64,000 nt of DNA from MGBC114079 sp964531385 (GCA_964531385.1 CAZHGC010000011.1:17383-81382), one strand, 5' to 3'. Counted from the stretch's first letter, positions 42,489 through 50,950 are shown. The notes: a model not told the origin generated them from the sequence alone. Numbers and translations are program-made.

Positions 42489-43748
42489 ATGGAACAGTTG
42501 GTTATAAACGGTCAAAAACAGCTTTCGGGCGATGTTTTTATAAGCGGTGCTAAAAATGCGGTTGTTGCAATTATTCCTGCTGCTATTATGGCGAAGGGAA
42601 AATGTGTTATTGAAAATTTGCCTGCTATTGAGGACGTTACAAGTCTTGTTGATACTTTGACGAACATTGGTGTTAAGTGTAAGTTTACAAAGGACAACAC
42701 TTTAATTATTGACAGCACTGATATTAATCAATATTGTGCAACTTACGAATCGGTTAAAAAAATTCGTGCTTCTTATTATCTTATGGGTGCTCTTTTGGGA
42801 AGATTTAAAAGAGCCGAAGTTGCTATGCCGGGCGGTTGTAATTTTGGTACGAGGCCTATTGACCAGCATCTTAGAGGGTTTAAGGCTCTTGGGGCAGAAT
42901 ATACTATTGAACACGGTGTTGTTAAGCTTTATGCTGAAAAGCTTATTGGAAACCACATTTATTTGGATATGTCAAGCGTTGGGGCAACGATTAATATTAT
43001 GCTTGCGGCGGTTATGGCAGAGGGTGTTACTGTTATTGAAAATGCCGCAAAAGAGCCTCATATTGTTGATACGGCGAATTTTTTGAATATGCTTGGTGCA
43101 AATGTTAAAGGTGCGGGAACTGACATTATTAAGATAACGGGAGTTTCCGAACTTCACGGGGCGGAATATATGATTATTCCTGACCAGATTGAAGCGGGAA
43201 CTTATATGATTGCGGCGGCTATGGCGGGCGGTGATGTTACCGTTAAAAATATTATTCCGAAGCACATGGATTCACTTTCAGCAAAGCTTCAGGAAATGGG
43301 TTGCGTTCTTTATGAGGGTGACGATTCGATTAGGGTTGTTTCGACAGGAAATTTGCAACCGACAACTGTTAAAACTATGGTTTATCCCGGATTTCCGACA
43401 GATTTGCAACCACAGATGACTGCTCTTTTGTGTGTTGCGGACGGAACAAGCATTTTGACCGAAAACGTTTGGGAAAACAGATTTCAATATGTTAATGAAC
43501 TTAAACGTCTTGGCGGAAACATTACTGTTGAGGGGCGTGTTGCTGTTGTTGAAGGTGTTAGGCAACTTATGGGGGCGGAAGTTAACGCAACCGACCTTCG
43601 TGCCGGAGCGGCTCTTGTTATTGCGGGACTTGCGGCAAAAGGCAAAACGACCATTGGAAACGTTAAATATATTGACAGAGGTTATGAAAAAATTGAACAT
43701 AAATTGAGGGGCATTGGTGCGGACATTACACGTATTAATGTTAAGTAG
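42489..43748 (+). CDS. murA: UDP-N-acetylglucosamine 1-carboxyvinyltransferase
   Basis: This enzyme performs the first committed step of peptidoglycan synthesis, transferring enolpyruvate from PEP to UDP-GlcNAc. The 419-residue protein has the inside-out barrel signatures ISGAKNAVVAIIPAAI near the start, GGDVTVKNIIPKHMDSL, PGFPTDLQPQMTALL and TDLRAGAALVIAG. The active-site cysteine is in MPGGCNFGTRPID, the residue attacked by fosfomycin, so sensitivity is expected. The start follows GGAAAGG (42469-42475). A leader of about 160 bases with a TATAAT at 42312-42317 lies upstream. walJ begins 8 bases after the stop, tying wall synthesis to the wal accessory genes. Confidence 0.96.
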   Translation: MEQLVINGQKQLSGDVFISGAKNAVVAIIPAAIMAKGKCVIENLPAIEDVTSLVDTLTNIGVKCKFTKDNTLIIDSTDINQYCATYESVKKIRASYYLMGALLGRFKRAEVAMPGGCNFGTRPIDQHLRGFKALGAEYTIEHGVVKLYAEKLIGNHIYLDMSSVGATINIMLAAVMAEGVTVIENAAKEPHIVDTANFLNMLGANVKGAGTDIIKITGVSELHGAEYMIIPDQIEAGTYMIAAAMAGGDVTVKNIIPKHMDSLSAKLQEMGCVLYEGDDSIRVVSTGNLQPTTVKTMVYPGFPTDLQPQMTALLCVADGTSILTENVWENRFQYVNELKRLGGNITVEGRVAVVEGVRQLMGAEVNATDLRAGAALVIAGLAAKGKTTIGNVKYIDRGYEKIEHKLRGIGADITRINVK

Positions 43749-43756
43749 GTGTTTAG

Positions 43757-44560
43757 ATGGCAATTAAATTTGCAACAATTGCAAGCGGAAGCAGTGGAAA
43801 CAGCGTTTTTATTGGAACGGAGCATACCAAAATTTTGATTGATGCGGGGCTTAGCGGAAAGAAAGTTCAGGCGGGGCTTGAGGAAATTGGTGTTTCTGGA
43901 AAAGAGCTTGACGGAATTTTTGTTACACACGAACATATTGACCACGTTCAAGGAGTTGGCATTTTATCGAGGAGGTTTGACATTCCCGTTTATGCAACTT
44001 TGGGAACTTGGGACGCTATGCCGACTTCGGTTGGAGAAATTAAAGAAAAAAACAAGAAAGTTGTTTACAGCAACGAGGAATGTGTTGTTAACGATTTGTG
44101 CATTTCGCCGTATTCTATTCCTCACGATGCTGCGGAGCCTGTTGGATACAGCGTTTTGAACGAAAAATTCAAAGTTTCGGTTGCAACAGACATTGGACAT
44201 GTTACGGAAACAATTATGGAGAACATTAAAGATTGCGATTTGCTTTTGCTTGAGAGCAACCACGATGTTGATATGCTTAAAAACGGGGATTATCCTTTCC
44301 CTTTGAAAAAACGAATTTTGGGCGACAACGGTCATCTTTCGAACGAAACGGCCGGAAAGCTTCTTGCTTGGGTTATTTGCCAAAATTCTAAGCTTAGAAA
44401 CGTTTTTTTGGGACATTTGAGCAAAGAAAACAACACACCCGATACAGCTTTTGAGACGGTTTCCGGAATTTTGGAGCAATATGACATTAAAGCCGGAAAG
44501 GAATTTAATTTATATATGGCGGCGAGGTATGGTGTTGAAAGGCTTATCAACCTTGCTTGA
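43757..44560 (+). CDS. walJ: WalJ/YycJ metallo-beta-lactamase fold protein
   Basis: This 267-residue cytoplasmic hydrolase of the metallo-beta-lactamase fold matches WalJ (YycJ). The metal site is VTHEHIDHVQG, with further ligands in GDNGHLSNE and the FLGHLSKENNTP segment typical of this subfamily. In Bacillus, walJ ends the walRK operon and is linked to coordination of cell division and DNA replication; a DNA exonuclease activity has been proposed for relatives. It is packed between murA (8 bases) and rlmH (12 bases), so the three are likely co-transcribed. Confidence 0.9.
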   Translation: MAIKFATIASGSSGNSVFIGTEHTKILIDAGLSGKKVQAGLEEIGVSGKELDGIFVTHEHIDHVQGVGILSRRFDIPVYATLGTWDAMPTSVGEIKEKNKKVVYSNEECVVNDLCISPYSIPHDAAEPVGYSVLNEKFKVSVATDIGHVTETIMENIKDCDLLLLESNHDVDMLKNGDYPFPLKKRILGDNGHLSNETAGKLLAWVICQNSKLRNVFLGHLSKENNTPDTAFETVSGILEQYDIKAGKEFNLYMAARYGVERLINLA

Positions 44561-44572
44561 AGAGGTTAGATT

Positions 44573-45049
44573 GTGAAGATTGACATTATTTGTGTTGGAA
44601 AAATTAAAGAAAAATATTTTCGTGATGCGGTTTTGGAATATTCAAAGAGACTTTCGAGGTATGTAAATCTTGAAATAATTGAAGTTGCTGACGAAAAAGC
44701 ACCGGAGAGTATAAGCGTTTCGGAGCAAGAAATTATTAAAGCAAAAGAGGGCGAAAGAATTATTAAACACATTAAAAATTCTTTTGTTATTGCTTTGGAT
44801 TTGAAAGGCAAGAAACTTTCGAGCGAGGGACTTTCGGAATTTATACAAAAGTCAATGGTTTCGGGGGTTAGCTGTTTGACCTTTATTATTGGTGGGTCTT
44901 TGGGACTTTCCGATGATGTTATTAAACGTTCGGATTTTAGGCTTTGTTTTTCGGATATGACATTTCCTCATCAGCTTATGAGGGTTATACTTTTGGAGCA
45001 AATTTATCGTGCCGAGAGAATTATGGCGAATGAGCCATATCACAAATGA
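44573..45049 (+). CDS. rlmH: 23S rRNA (pseudouridine1915-N3)-methyltransferase
   Basis: This SPOUT-family methyltransferase modifies pseudouridine 1915 in helix 69 of 23S rRNA. The 158-residue protein has the family blocks VGKIKEKYFRDAVLEYSKRL, LDLKGKKLSSEGLSEFI, the SAM-binding knot FIIGGSLGLSDDV and the terminal SDMTFPHQLMRVILLEQIYRA with NEPYHK. The start is a GTG preceded by AAGAGG. walJ-rlmH adjacency is conserved in Firmicutes near walRKHI. Confidence 0.96.
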   Translation: MKIDIICVGKIKEKYFRDAVLEYSKRLSRYVNLEIIEVADEKAPESISVSEQEIIKAKEGERIIKHIKNSFVIALDLKGKKLSSEGLSEFIQKSMVSGVSCLTFIIGGSLGLSDDVIKRSDFRLCFSDMTFPHQLMRVILLEQIYRAERIMANEPYHK

Positions 45050-45151
45050 TATTTTTATGTTGACTTTTTACAAAAACGGAATATATGAATTTTACAAATG
45101 ATGTTGAGTTTGCTCATATGTTAAAAATTTGTTGATTTTTTTTAAATAGAT

Positions 45152-45181
45152 TTGACAAAAGCATATTATTAATGTTAATAT
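45152..45181 (+). promoter_or_regulatory. Candidate promoter of the CheC gene
   Basis: A perfect TTGACA (45152-45157) is followed after 18 bases by TAATAT (45176-45181), with TATAAT overlapping at 45179. The leader would be about 90 bases. Confidence 0.45.
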
Positions 45182-45280
45182 AATAATAATTAGATTTAGT
45201 TTGTTTTGCGAACAGCACGAGGTTTGGGTATTTGTTTTGTTGTTTAAATTTATGCTATGTTAAAGGAGTTGGGACGAATT

Positions 45281-45871
45281 ATGAGTAATAGCACTAATTG
45301 GGGATTTAGTCAGATTGACGCAGATACTTTGAAAGAAATTGCGAATATTGGTTCCGGTACTGCTGCGGGAAGTCTTGCGAGCCTTTTAAAAGATAAAATT
45401 ACTATGACCGTTCCGGAGGTTGATACTCCTGAGTTTAAAAATTTGCCTGATATTTTGAACGGTGCGGAGAAGATTGTTGCGAGTGTTCTTGTTAAAATTT
45501 CGGGAGACATTAAGGGTATGATGATGTACATAATGGACGAGCATTCTGCCTGCACTCTTACAAATCAACTTTTGAAGAAGAACAACAAATCTCTTTATGA
45601 TTTTGGTGAAATGGAACTTTCGGTTATTACGGAAATTGGAAACATTCTTACAAGTTCTTATCTTACAAGTCTTTCAAGTCTTTTGAAGTTTAAAATTGCC
45701 AAATCGGTTCCTTATCTTTCTATTGATATGGCGGGGGCGGTTTTGAGCGTTCCGGCTATTGAATTTGGAAAAGTTGGCGATACGGTTTTACTTATTAAAT
45801 CTACTTTGAAAGACGATAAATACAATATGTCGGGATTTTTTATTTTAATTCCTGATTTTGGTGAGGCTTGA
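45281..45871 (+). CDS. CheC-like CheY-P phosphatase
   Basis: This 196-residue protein is a CheC/CheX/FliY-family phosphatase, which removes phosphate from CheY or another receiver domain. Both active-site motifs (D/S-x3-E-x2-N) are intact: DTLKEIAN near residue 17 and SVITEIGN near 124. The D-x-P type SVPAIEFG and a GFFILIPDF end agree with CheC. AAAGGAG lies 12 bases before the ATG at 45281, slightly long. An earlier in-frame ATG (45257) overlaps the site and is less likely. No cheA, cheY or cheD is adjacent; the nearest partner is a CheW-type gene 510 bases downstream. Confidence 0.88.
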   Translation: MSNSTNWGFSQIDADTLKEIANIGSGTAAGSLASLLKDKITMTVPEVDTPEFKNLPDILNGAEKIVASVLVKISGDIKGMMMYIMDEHSACTLTNQLLKKNNKSLYDFGEMELSVITEIGNILTSSYLTSLSSLLKFKIAKSVPYLSIDMAGAVLSVPAIEFGKVGDTVLLIKSTLKDDKYNMSGFFILIPDFGEA

Positions 45872-45951
45872 TTTGGGGAAATTGAGAAAAACTGTTAAAG
45901 TGTAATTGCAATAGTTTTTTTGCGGAGAGTTTTTTTGTTAAATGGAAGATA

Positions 45952-46104
45952 GTTTCTTGTGTTTAAAACAGAAGAAAATAGAAAGTAAATAAAAAAAACG
46001 GAGCGACCCGCAGGGGGAAATGCGGTTGCGAGTAGCGAAGCTACGGAGTAGCATTTAAAGCGAAGTATTTTTTTATTAAACCGAAGTTTGTTTCTTGTGT
46101 TTAA
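45952..46104. repeat. Dispersed structured repeat, copy B, flanked by a 15-base direct repeat
   Basis: The core 45991-46100 matches the intergenic repeat at 11600-11710. Here GTAGC-GAA-GCTAC (46032-46044) and GCTAC-GGA-GTAGC (46040-46052) are alternative hairpins that share the middle arm. GTTTCTTGTGTTTAA occurs on both sides (45952-45966 and 46090-46104), as a target duplication or element end might. No coding capacity is seen. Confidence 0.75.
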
Positions 46105-46140
46105 CTTTTATGATTTTATCAAATTACGTGGGATTGAGTT

Positions 46141-46184
46141 GGGTGCTTTTTGATATTTTTTTTGAAAGGCACTCATTTTTTATA
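46141..46184 (+). terminator. Terminator in the CheC-CheW intergenic region
   Basis: GGGTGCTTTT (46141-46150) pairs with AAAGGCACTC (46165-46174, with G-U pairs) and is followed by ATTTTTTATA. Confidence 0.55.
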
Positions 46185-46259
46185 AATTTTGGTTAAATTT
46201 CACAAAAGGACAGATTGTTATTTTTTACATTATATTGTTGAAAAGCAAGTTTAATTTGA

Positions 46260-46287
46260 TTGATTTTTTTCGTAAATATTATATAAT
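46260..46287 (+). promoter_or_regulatory. Candidate promoter of the CheW-CZB gene
   Basis: TTGATT (46260-46265), 16 bases, TATAAT (46282-46287). The ATG-less TTG start is 94 bases further on. Confidence 0.5.
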
Positions 46288-46380
46288 GAATTATACAGAG
46301 GATAAATTTGTTTTGCGAACGAGAAGCGAGTTATTGATTTTTTGCAATTATTACTATTATTGTTGAAAGGAGCGATTGTT

Positions 46381-47202
46381 TTGGGAAAATCTTTAAATTT
46401 ATGGATGAAATTTAAAATTAAAAATCATATTTACGCAATGGATTGTGCATTTGTTAAATATATAAACGTTATTCCTCACCACAATATTACCAAAATTTCC
46501 GAAACGGACGAATGTATTAGAGGGATTTTTAAACTTAATAATCAAGTTATTACTCTTTTGGGGCTTAGAGAATTTTTTGGAATTGACAGCCTTGACAAAG
46601 AAACGGAAGAATTTTTTGATATGATTGATAAGAGGATTGACGAGCACATCAATTGGGTTAGAGTTTTGAAAGAATCCATTATAAACAAAGTTAAATTTAC
46701 ACTTACCGACGACCCAAATCAATGCAATTTTGGAAAATGGCTTAATGTTTTTAAAAGCTCAAATTCTTCGGTTAATTTTCATATTAACAAACTTGACGAG
46801 CCACATCAAGACCTTCATCATCTTGCAACGGGGATTAACGACCTTATTTTCTCGGAAAAAGAGGAGGACATAAAGAGGGTTTCGGAAATTCTTAGAAAGC
46901 TTGACGAGGTTTCCGAGGAAGTTATTGATTTGCTTGGTCAGACGAAGCAAGTTTATGAAAACGCAGTTAGGGAAATGTATATTACAATAAACGACAGGGC
47001 TGTTTCGGCGGCTTTTGCGGTTGACGAAGTTATTGGCATTGAGAGTCTTGAATTTATTTCAGGCGGAGAAAATGTTGATATGAATTATCCTGATTTTATT
47101 GAGGGTGCGGCAAGGGACAAAAACGACAAGGACCTTATTATGGTTTTGAACGTTCCTTATATTCTTAAAAGGCTTGACAAAGCGGAAAATCAAAAATGTT
47201 GA
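46381..47202 (+). CDS. CheW-like protein with inserted CZB zinc-sensing domain
   Basis: This 273-residue cytoplasmic protein is a CheW-type coupling domain interrupted by a chemoreceptor zinc-binding (CZB) domain. The CheW first half is about 1-75 (FKIKNHIYAMDCAFVKYINV, GIFKLNNQVITLLGLREFF). The CZB insert, about 85-200, has the zinc ligand pattern HINWVRVL, CNFGKWL and EPHQDLHHLA. The CheW second half is about 205-270. CZB domains bind zinc and report changes such as oxidation by HOCl, so this could link zinc or redox state to a CheA kinase. The start is a TTG with AAAGGAG 8 bases upstream; an internal ATG eight codons later has none. Together with CheC it forms an accessory chemotaxis pair without a local kinase. 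Confidence 0.85.
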   Translation: MGKSLNLWMKFKIKNHIYAMDCAFVKYINVIPHHNITKISETDECIRGIFKLNNQVITLLGLREFFGIDSLDKETEEFFDMIDKRIDEHINWVRVLKESIINKVKFTLTDDPNQCNFGKWLNVFKSSNSSVNFHINKLDEPHQDLHHLATGINDLIFSEKEEDIKRVSEILRKLDEVSEEVIDLLGQTKQVYENAVREMYITINDRAVSAAFAVDEVIGIESLEFISGGENVDMNYPDFIEGAARDKNDKDLIMVLNVPYILKRLDKAENQKC

Positions 47203-47221
47203 TTTTTTGGCTTATATTTTG

Positions 47222-47250
47222 GGTGTTGGGATTTTTCCAACACCTTTTTT
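47222..47250 (+). terminator. Terminator after the CheW-CZB gene
   Basis: GGTGTTGG (47222-47229) and CCAACACC (47237-47244) form a perfect 8-bp stem, then TTTTTT. Confidence 0.85.
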
Positions 47251-47271
47251 GGGGGAATTTTGAAAAAATTG

Positions 47272-47300
47272 TTGACAGATTTTTTTTCATGTGATAGAAT
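47272..47300 (+). promoter_or_regulatory. Promoter of the rplU-prp-rpmA operon
   Basis: TTGACA (47272-47277), 17 bases, TAGAAT (47295-47300). Transcription would start near 47307. Confidence 0.75.
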
Positions 47301-47306
47301 GTATTT

Positions 47307-47384
47307 GTTTAGCCGCACGAAGAGGTTTAAAGTGTAGTTATACGCTACCGTATTCGGCGAGTTCTCATTTAAGGAGGTGTACAC
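47307..47384 (+). ncRNA. Putative L21 leader (autoregulatory mRNA element)
   Basis: The 78-base leader has GCCG (47312-47315) able to pair with CGGC (47355-47358) around an inner GTAG/CTAC stem, then the AAGGAGG site of rplU. Firmicutes commonly carry an L21 leader here, through which ribosomal protein L21 represses its own operon. I base the call on position and folding; a covariance search was not possible. Confidence 0.55.
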
Positions 47385-47696
47385 ATGTACGCAATTATTG
47401 AAACAGGTGGAAAACAATATAAGGTTTCTGAGGGTGACGTTATCAGAGTTGAAAAATTGGCTGTTGATGCTGCAAGCAAATATGTTTTTGACAGTGTTTT
47501 AGCTATTGGAAACGGTTCTGATTTTAAAGTTGGTGCTCCTAAAGTTGACGGTGCAAGCGTTGAAGCTTCTGTTATTGGAAACGGCAAAGCTAAAAAAGTT
47601 ATCGTTTACAAATATAAACCTAAAAAGACTTTCCACAAGAAAAAAGGTCACAGACAACCTTTTACTGAACTTAAAATTGAAAAAATCAACGGTTAA
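47385..47696 (+). CDS. rplU: 50S ribosomal protein L21
   Basis: This 103-residue large-subunit protein starts MYAIIETGGKQYKVSEGDVI and ends with KKTFHKKKGHRQPFTELKIEKI, both diagnostic. It is the first gene of the conserved rplU-prp-rpmA operon, with AAGGAGG 8-9 bases before the ATG. Confidence 0.98.
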   Translation: MYAIIETGGKQYKVSEGDVIRVEKLAVDAASKYVFDSVLAIGNGSDFKVGAPKVDGASVEASVIGNGKAKKVIVYKYKPKKTFHKKKGHRQPFTELKIEKING

Positions 47697-47698
47697 GT

Positions 47699-48022
47699 AT
47701 GATTACAGTTGAATTTTTTCGTAATTCCGACGGCAGGATTTTTGGCTTTTCTCTTTTTGACCACGCAAATAGCATTGTTTGTGCGGCTGTTTCGGCTTTG
47801 GCACTTAATTGTGTTAACTGCGTTGCAACATTTACGGACATTGACTTTATTTGTGATGCCAACGAGAAAGACGGCGGTTATCTTGTTTTTAAAATCCCTG
47901 AAATTGAACAGGGAGAATTTAATCATGATGTTGATTTGATTTTTAATTGTTTTCATCTTGGTATTTTTGGTATTGAAGAGGAAAACAGTGCGGATATAAA
48001 AATTATCGATAATGTTAAATAA
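47699..48022 (+). CDS. prp: Ribosomal-processing cysteine protease Prp
   Basis: This 107-residue protease removes the N-terminal extension of ribosomal protein L27 in Firmicutes. The catalytic His and Cys lie in GFSLFDHANSIVCAAVSAL; the usual G before the His is Asp here. It starts 2 bases after the rplU stop and ends 15 bases before rpmA. The L27 encoded next begins MLRMNLQFFAHKKG, which carries the cleavage motif, so enzyme and substrate match. Confidence 0.93.
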   Translation: MITVEFFRNSDGRIFGFSLFDHANSIVCAAVSALALNCVNCVATFTDIDFICDANEKDGGYLVFKIPEIEQGEFNHDVDLIFNCFHLGIFGIEEENSADIKIIDNVK

Positions 48023-48037
48023 GGAGGTGCTTTTACA

Positions 48038-48322
48038 ATGTTGAGAATGAATCTTCAGTTCTTCGCTCATAAAAAGGGTGTTGGTTCTACTAAGAACGGT
48101 CGTGATTCCGAATCTAAAAGATTGGGACCTAAACGTGCTGACGGTCAGTTTGTTAAAGCAGGAAACATTCTTTATACTCAGAGAGGTACTAAAATTCACC
48201 CAGGTACAAATGTAGGTATTGGTGGTAATGATACTTTATTTGCTTTGGTTGACGGTACTGTTAGATATGAAAGAAAAGGCAGAGACAAAAAACAACTTTC
48301 TGTTTATCCTGTTGCTGAATAA
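48038..48322 (+). CDS. rpmA: 50S ribosomal protein L27, with cleavable N-terminal extension
   Basis: This 94-residue protein has the Firmicute-type extension MLRMNLQFF before AHKKGVGSTKNGRDSESKR. Prp cuts after LQFF to expose the mature N terminus that reaches the peptidyl transferase centre. AAGGAGG lies 10-11 bases before the ATG. It is the last gene of the operon. Confidence 0.98.
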   Translation: MLRMNLQFFAHKKGVGSTKNGRDSESKRLGPKRADGQFVKAGNILYTQRGTKIHPGTNVGIGGNDTLFALVDGTVRYERKGRDKKQLSVYPVAE

Positions 48323-48340
48323 TTTTTTTGAATATTTTTT

Positions 48341-48380
48341 GAGTATCCTTTGGAGAAAATCCGAGGGGTACTCTTTTTTT
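48341..48380 (+). terminator. Terminator of the rplU operon
   Basis: GAGTATCCT (48341-48349) pairs with AGGGGTACTC (48364-48373, with G-U pairs), then seven T. A near copy (about 48437-48477, GAGTATCTTTTGGAGG to AGGGGTAGTC plus T run) follows 95 bases later, next to the end of the convergent FlgN-like gene. Confidence 0.75.
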
Positions 48381-48473
48381 GTTTTTTGGAGATGAAGCGT
48401 GGGGGTGTGAGTGAGATGTAATGGGGGAATGGGGGAAGAGTATCTTTTGGAGGAAATGCGAGGGGTAGTCTTT

Positions 48474-48932
48474 TTATTTTTCCTTTTTTGTATTTTCTTT
48501 ATATTTACTTAGAATGTAGTTTTTTGAAGATTTTAATGTTTTTATTTTTTGCGAAAGAACGGGGTTTTGAACTTGTATCCCTTGTTTTGCACGTTGTTCT
48601 TTTGCACGTATTTTTAAATCTATGCTACTTACGGCACGTATTTTTTCTTGCATTTTTTTTATTTCGGGGCGAAATTCTTCTTGACGGCGATTTAATTCGC
48701 CTTTAAATTCGCCGAAAATTTTCATAAACGTATTATCGGCTGTTATTACTTCTTCTATTATTTTTTGTTTTTCTTTTACAGCTTCACCAAGCAATAAATC
48801 TTTATCTGAGCTTGTTAATGTTTTTTCGAAAAGTTCTTGATTTTCGGTTATATTATAAATTTGAGTTAGCAATTCTTCTTTTTTTGTTAATAAATCGAGC
48901 AAAAAATTTATTTTGAATTTTAAATCGTCCAA
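48474..48932 (-). CDS. FlgN-like flagellar chaperone or coiled-coil protein
   Basis: This 152-residue, almost wholly helical and strongly charged protein starts MDDLKFKINFLLDLLTKKEELL and has heptad patterns over residues 10-110. This resembles FlgN-type export chaperones, which hold hook-associated proteins before secretion. The similarity is one of size and pattern rather than clear motifs. The gene next to it on the right, transcribed divergently, belongs to a motility-associated family, which gives some support. No flagellar structural gene is in the window. Confidence 0.45.
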   Translation of the reverse strand: MDDLKFKINFLLDLLTKKEELLTQIYNITENQELFEKTLTSSDKDLLLGEAVKEKQKIIEEVITADNTFMKIFGEFKGELNRRQEEFRPEIKKMQEKIRAVSSIDLKIRAKEQRAKQGIQVQNPVLSQKIKTLKSSKNYILSKYKENTKKEK

Positions 48933-49205
48933 ATTTTTATCCCCCTTTTTATTTTTATAATAACCTACAAAAAAGAGTTTGTAAAGTTATAAATTTTTTT
49001 GGGGGAGGGGAAAGGGAAGAAAGAGAGCAGAGAAAAGGGGGAGGGGTGGAAAAGGGGGAGGGGTGGAAAAGGGGAGTTTTTAGGAAAGAGTAAAAACGGG
49101 GGTTGGGGAAAAGGGTTGGTTTTGGCGATTAAAAAAATATCAAGTTATGCTATATTGCTTTAAATTTTTGCTTATGTTACAATTATTTTGAATGGAGGGA
49201 TTTTT

Positions 49206-50480
49206 ATGTTTGATAAGAAGAAAATCGAGCGTATTTTTGAACGCACAGAGATTGACGAAGATAAATACAATTTAATTGAGGGGAAGAACGGGACTCCTGT
49301 TTTGAAAGTTAATTTTGACGGTTGTTCATTTTTTTTGAACAGCAAATATAATTCTGAAAGAGAGGGCGAACTTTTTGCGAAAGAGCATTTTAAAAACTCG
49401 AAGAACATTTTTGTTTACGGTTTGGGAATGGGATTTCATATTAAAGCTCTTGCAGATTTACTTACGGAGGGGCAACATCTTTATTGCCTTGAATGCAATT
49501 CGGTTATTGCGAAAATTGCCTTTTTAAACACAGAAATTTCGGAAGTTCTTTCACGACCCAACATTACTTTTGTTCTTGCTGACGAATTTAATTATGCTGT
49601 TGAAGTTTTAAAAGAGTTTATTTCAAAAGACGATGTTAATTTTATTTGTCACGAGGTATCTCTTAGGTGTATTCCTAAAGAATTTTTACCTATCAAAGAA
49701 ACTCTTGATACATATGTTATACGAATTAAGTCACACAAAATGCTTGGCGATTTACTTATTGAAAATTCAAAAGCAAACTTGGCGAAAGGTTATGAAAACG
49801 GTGGTAAAGTTTTTAAAAATAAATTTTTGGGAGTTCCGGGGATTGTTGTTTCTGCCGGACCTTCTCTTGAGCTTAACGGGGAAGAGCTTAAAAAGGCGAA
49901 AGGTAAAGCCGTTATTATATGTGTTGGGAGGGCTTTCAAATACTTAAAGAGCATTGGGGTTTCTCCGGATTTTTGCATTATAACCGACCCAAAGCCATCG
50001 ACTATTGACCAAATTGACATTGACGAAAAGGAAATTCCTCTTTTATTTTTATCGACGATTTATCCGATTGTTGAGCAATATAAAGGACCGAAATACATTT
50101 TATTTGAAAAACATTCTGCTTTGGAGGGAGAAGAAGAATTTTCTCTTGAAACGGGAGGGTCGGTTGCGACAACGGCTTTAAGTTTTGCTAAGCTTATTGG
50201 TTGTGAGCCACTTATTCTTATTGGGCAGGATTTATGTTACCACTCACAAAAAACTCATTCGGGGGAAGAAAGCGGTTTTATTATTTCAAAAAAGAGCAGA
50301 AGAGTTTTAGGGATTGACGGCGAGGAATACATTTGCCCAGCTAATTTATACGAATATTTAAAATGGTTTAGAAAATTTGCACAGAAAAACAGCGATATTG
50401 AACTTATTAACTGTACGGCGAAAGGTGCTTTTATTGAGGGATTTAAGCATTTACCGCTTGATGAGGCTCTTCATATTTGA
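49206..50480 (+). CDS. Motility-associated MAF family protein (DUF115, 6-hydroxymethylpterin kinase-like)
   Basis: This 424-residue cytoplasmic protein of the MAF/DUF115 family is encoded near flagellin genes in many bacteria and is needed for nonulosonic-acid glycosylation of flagellin. The core domain starts around residue 210 (GVPGIVVSAGPSLELNGEEL) and includes ICVGRAFKYLKSIGVSPDF, ITDPKPS, LETGGSVATTALSFAKLIG and LIGQDLCYHSQKTHS. The N-terminal 200 residues are the usual helical and Rossmann-like partner domain (VYGLGMGFHIKALADLL). The ATG at 49206 has GGAGGG upstream. No flagellin or sugar synthesis gene is close by, so its target lies elsewhere in the genome. Confidence 0.85.
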   Translation: MFDKKKIERIFERTEIDEDKYNLIEGKNGTPVLKVNFDGCSFFLNSKYNSEREGELFAKEHFKNSKNIFVYGLGMGFHIKALADLLTEGQHLYCLECNSVIAKIAFLNTEISEVLSRPNITFVLADEFNYAVEVLKEFISKDDVNFICHEVSLRCIPKEFLPIKETLDTYVIRIKSHKMLGDLLIENSKANLAKGYENGGKVFKNKFLGVPGIVVSAGPSLELNGEELKKAKGKAVIICVGRAFKYLKSIGVSPDFCIITDPKPSTIDQIDIDEKEIPLLFLSTIYPIVEQYKGPKYILFEKHSALEGEEEFSLETGGSVATTALSFAKLIGCEPLILIGQDLCYHSQKTHSGEESGFIISKKSRRVLGIDGEEYICPANLYEYLKWFRKFAQKNSDIELINCTAKGAFIEGFKHLPLDEALHI

Positions 50481-50601
50481 GGGGTTCAAGGGGAGTTTTT
50501 GGAAATCCTATTTTCTTTGGGGCAAAGAGGAGCCCTTGGAAATCCCAGTTTGAAGGGTTGTACTTTTTGGCGCAAAAAGTACCAAAAACGTGGGGGATTT
50601 C

Positions 50602-50886
50602 GATTTCCCCTTGGTTGCATAGGCGAGCAGTAAAGCGAAGCTTTACGACCAGCCCTTAACCCCTTGAAACGAGCAGGGGTAAACCCAGGACGCATAGGCG
50701 AGCAGTAAAGCGAAGCTTTACGACCAGCCCTTAGCACCCCCGAGGGTTGGGAATTTTTTTTGGAAAAAAAGAAAAAAGGGGAATACGGAGATTGAGGGGA
50801 AAGTTGATTTCGATTTCCCCTTGGTTGCATAGGCGAGCAGTAAAGCGAAGCTTTAAGACCAGCCCTTAGCACCCCCGAGGGTTGGA
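50602..50886. repeat. Three copies of a 60-base hairpin repeat
   Basis: The unit GCATAGGCGAGCAGTAAAGC, GAAGCTTTACGACCAGCCCT (contiguous) occurs at about 50618, 50692 and 50828. Two copies extend left with CGATTTCCCCTTGGTT and two extend right with TAGCACCCCCGAGGGTTGG. GTAAAGC-GAA-GCTTTAC forms a perfect hairpin in copies 1 and 2; copy 3 has one changed base. This GC-rich island fills most of the 470-base gap between the convergent MAF and gpr genes. Frames crossing it are not credible genes. Confidence 0.85.
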
Positions 50887-50950
50887 AGTTTTGGGGGCAA
50901 AGGGGAGAACGTAGGAGTTGGGAAGAAACAAGGGGGGGAGAGCGAGAGGG

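Noticed and set aside
50486..50872. 128-codon minus-strand frame with LRAGRKASLYCSP repeats
   Set aside because: It is a translation of the triplicated hairpin repeat; the composition is unlike any gene here and there is no start signal.
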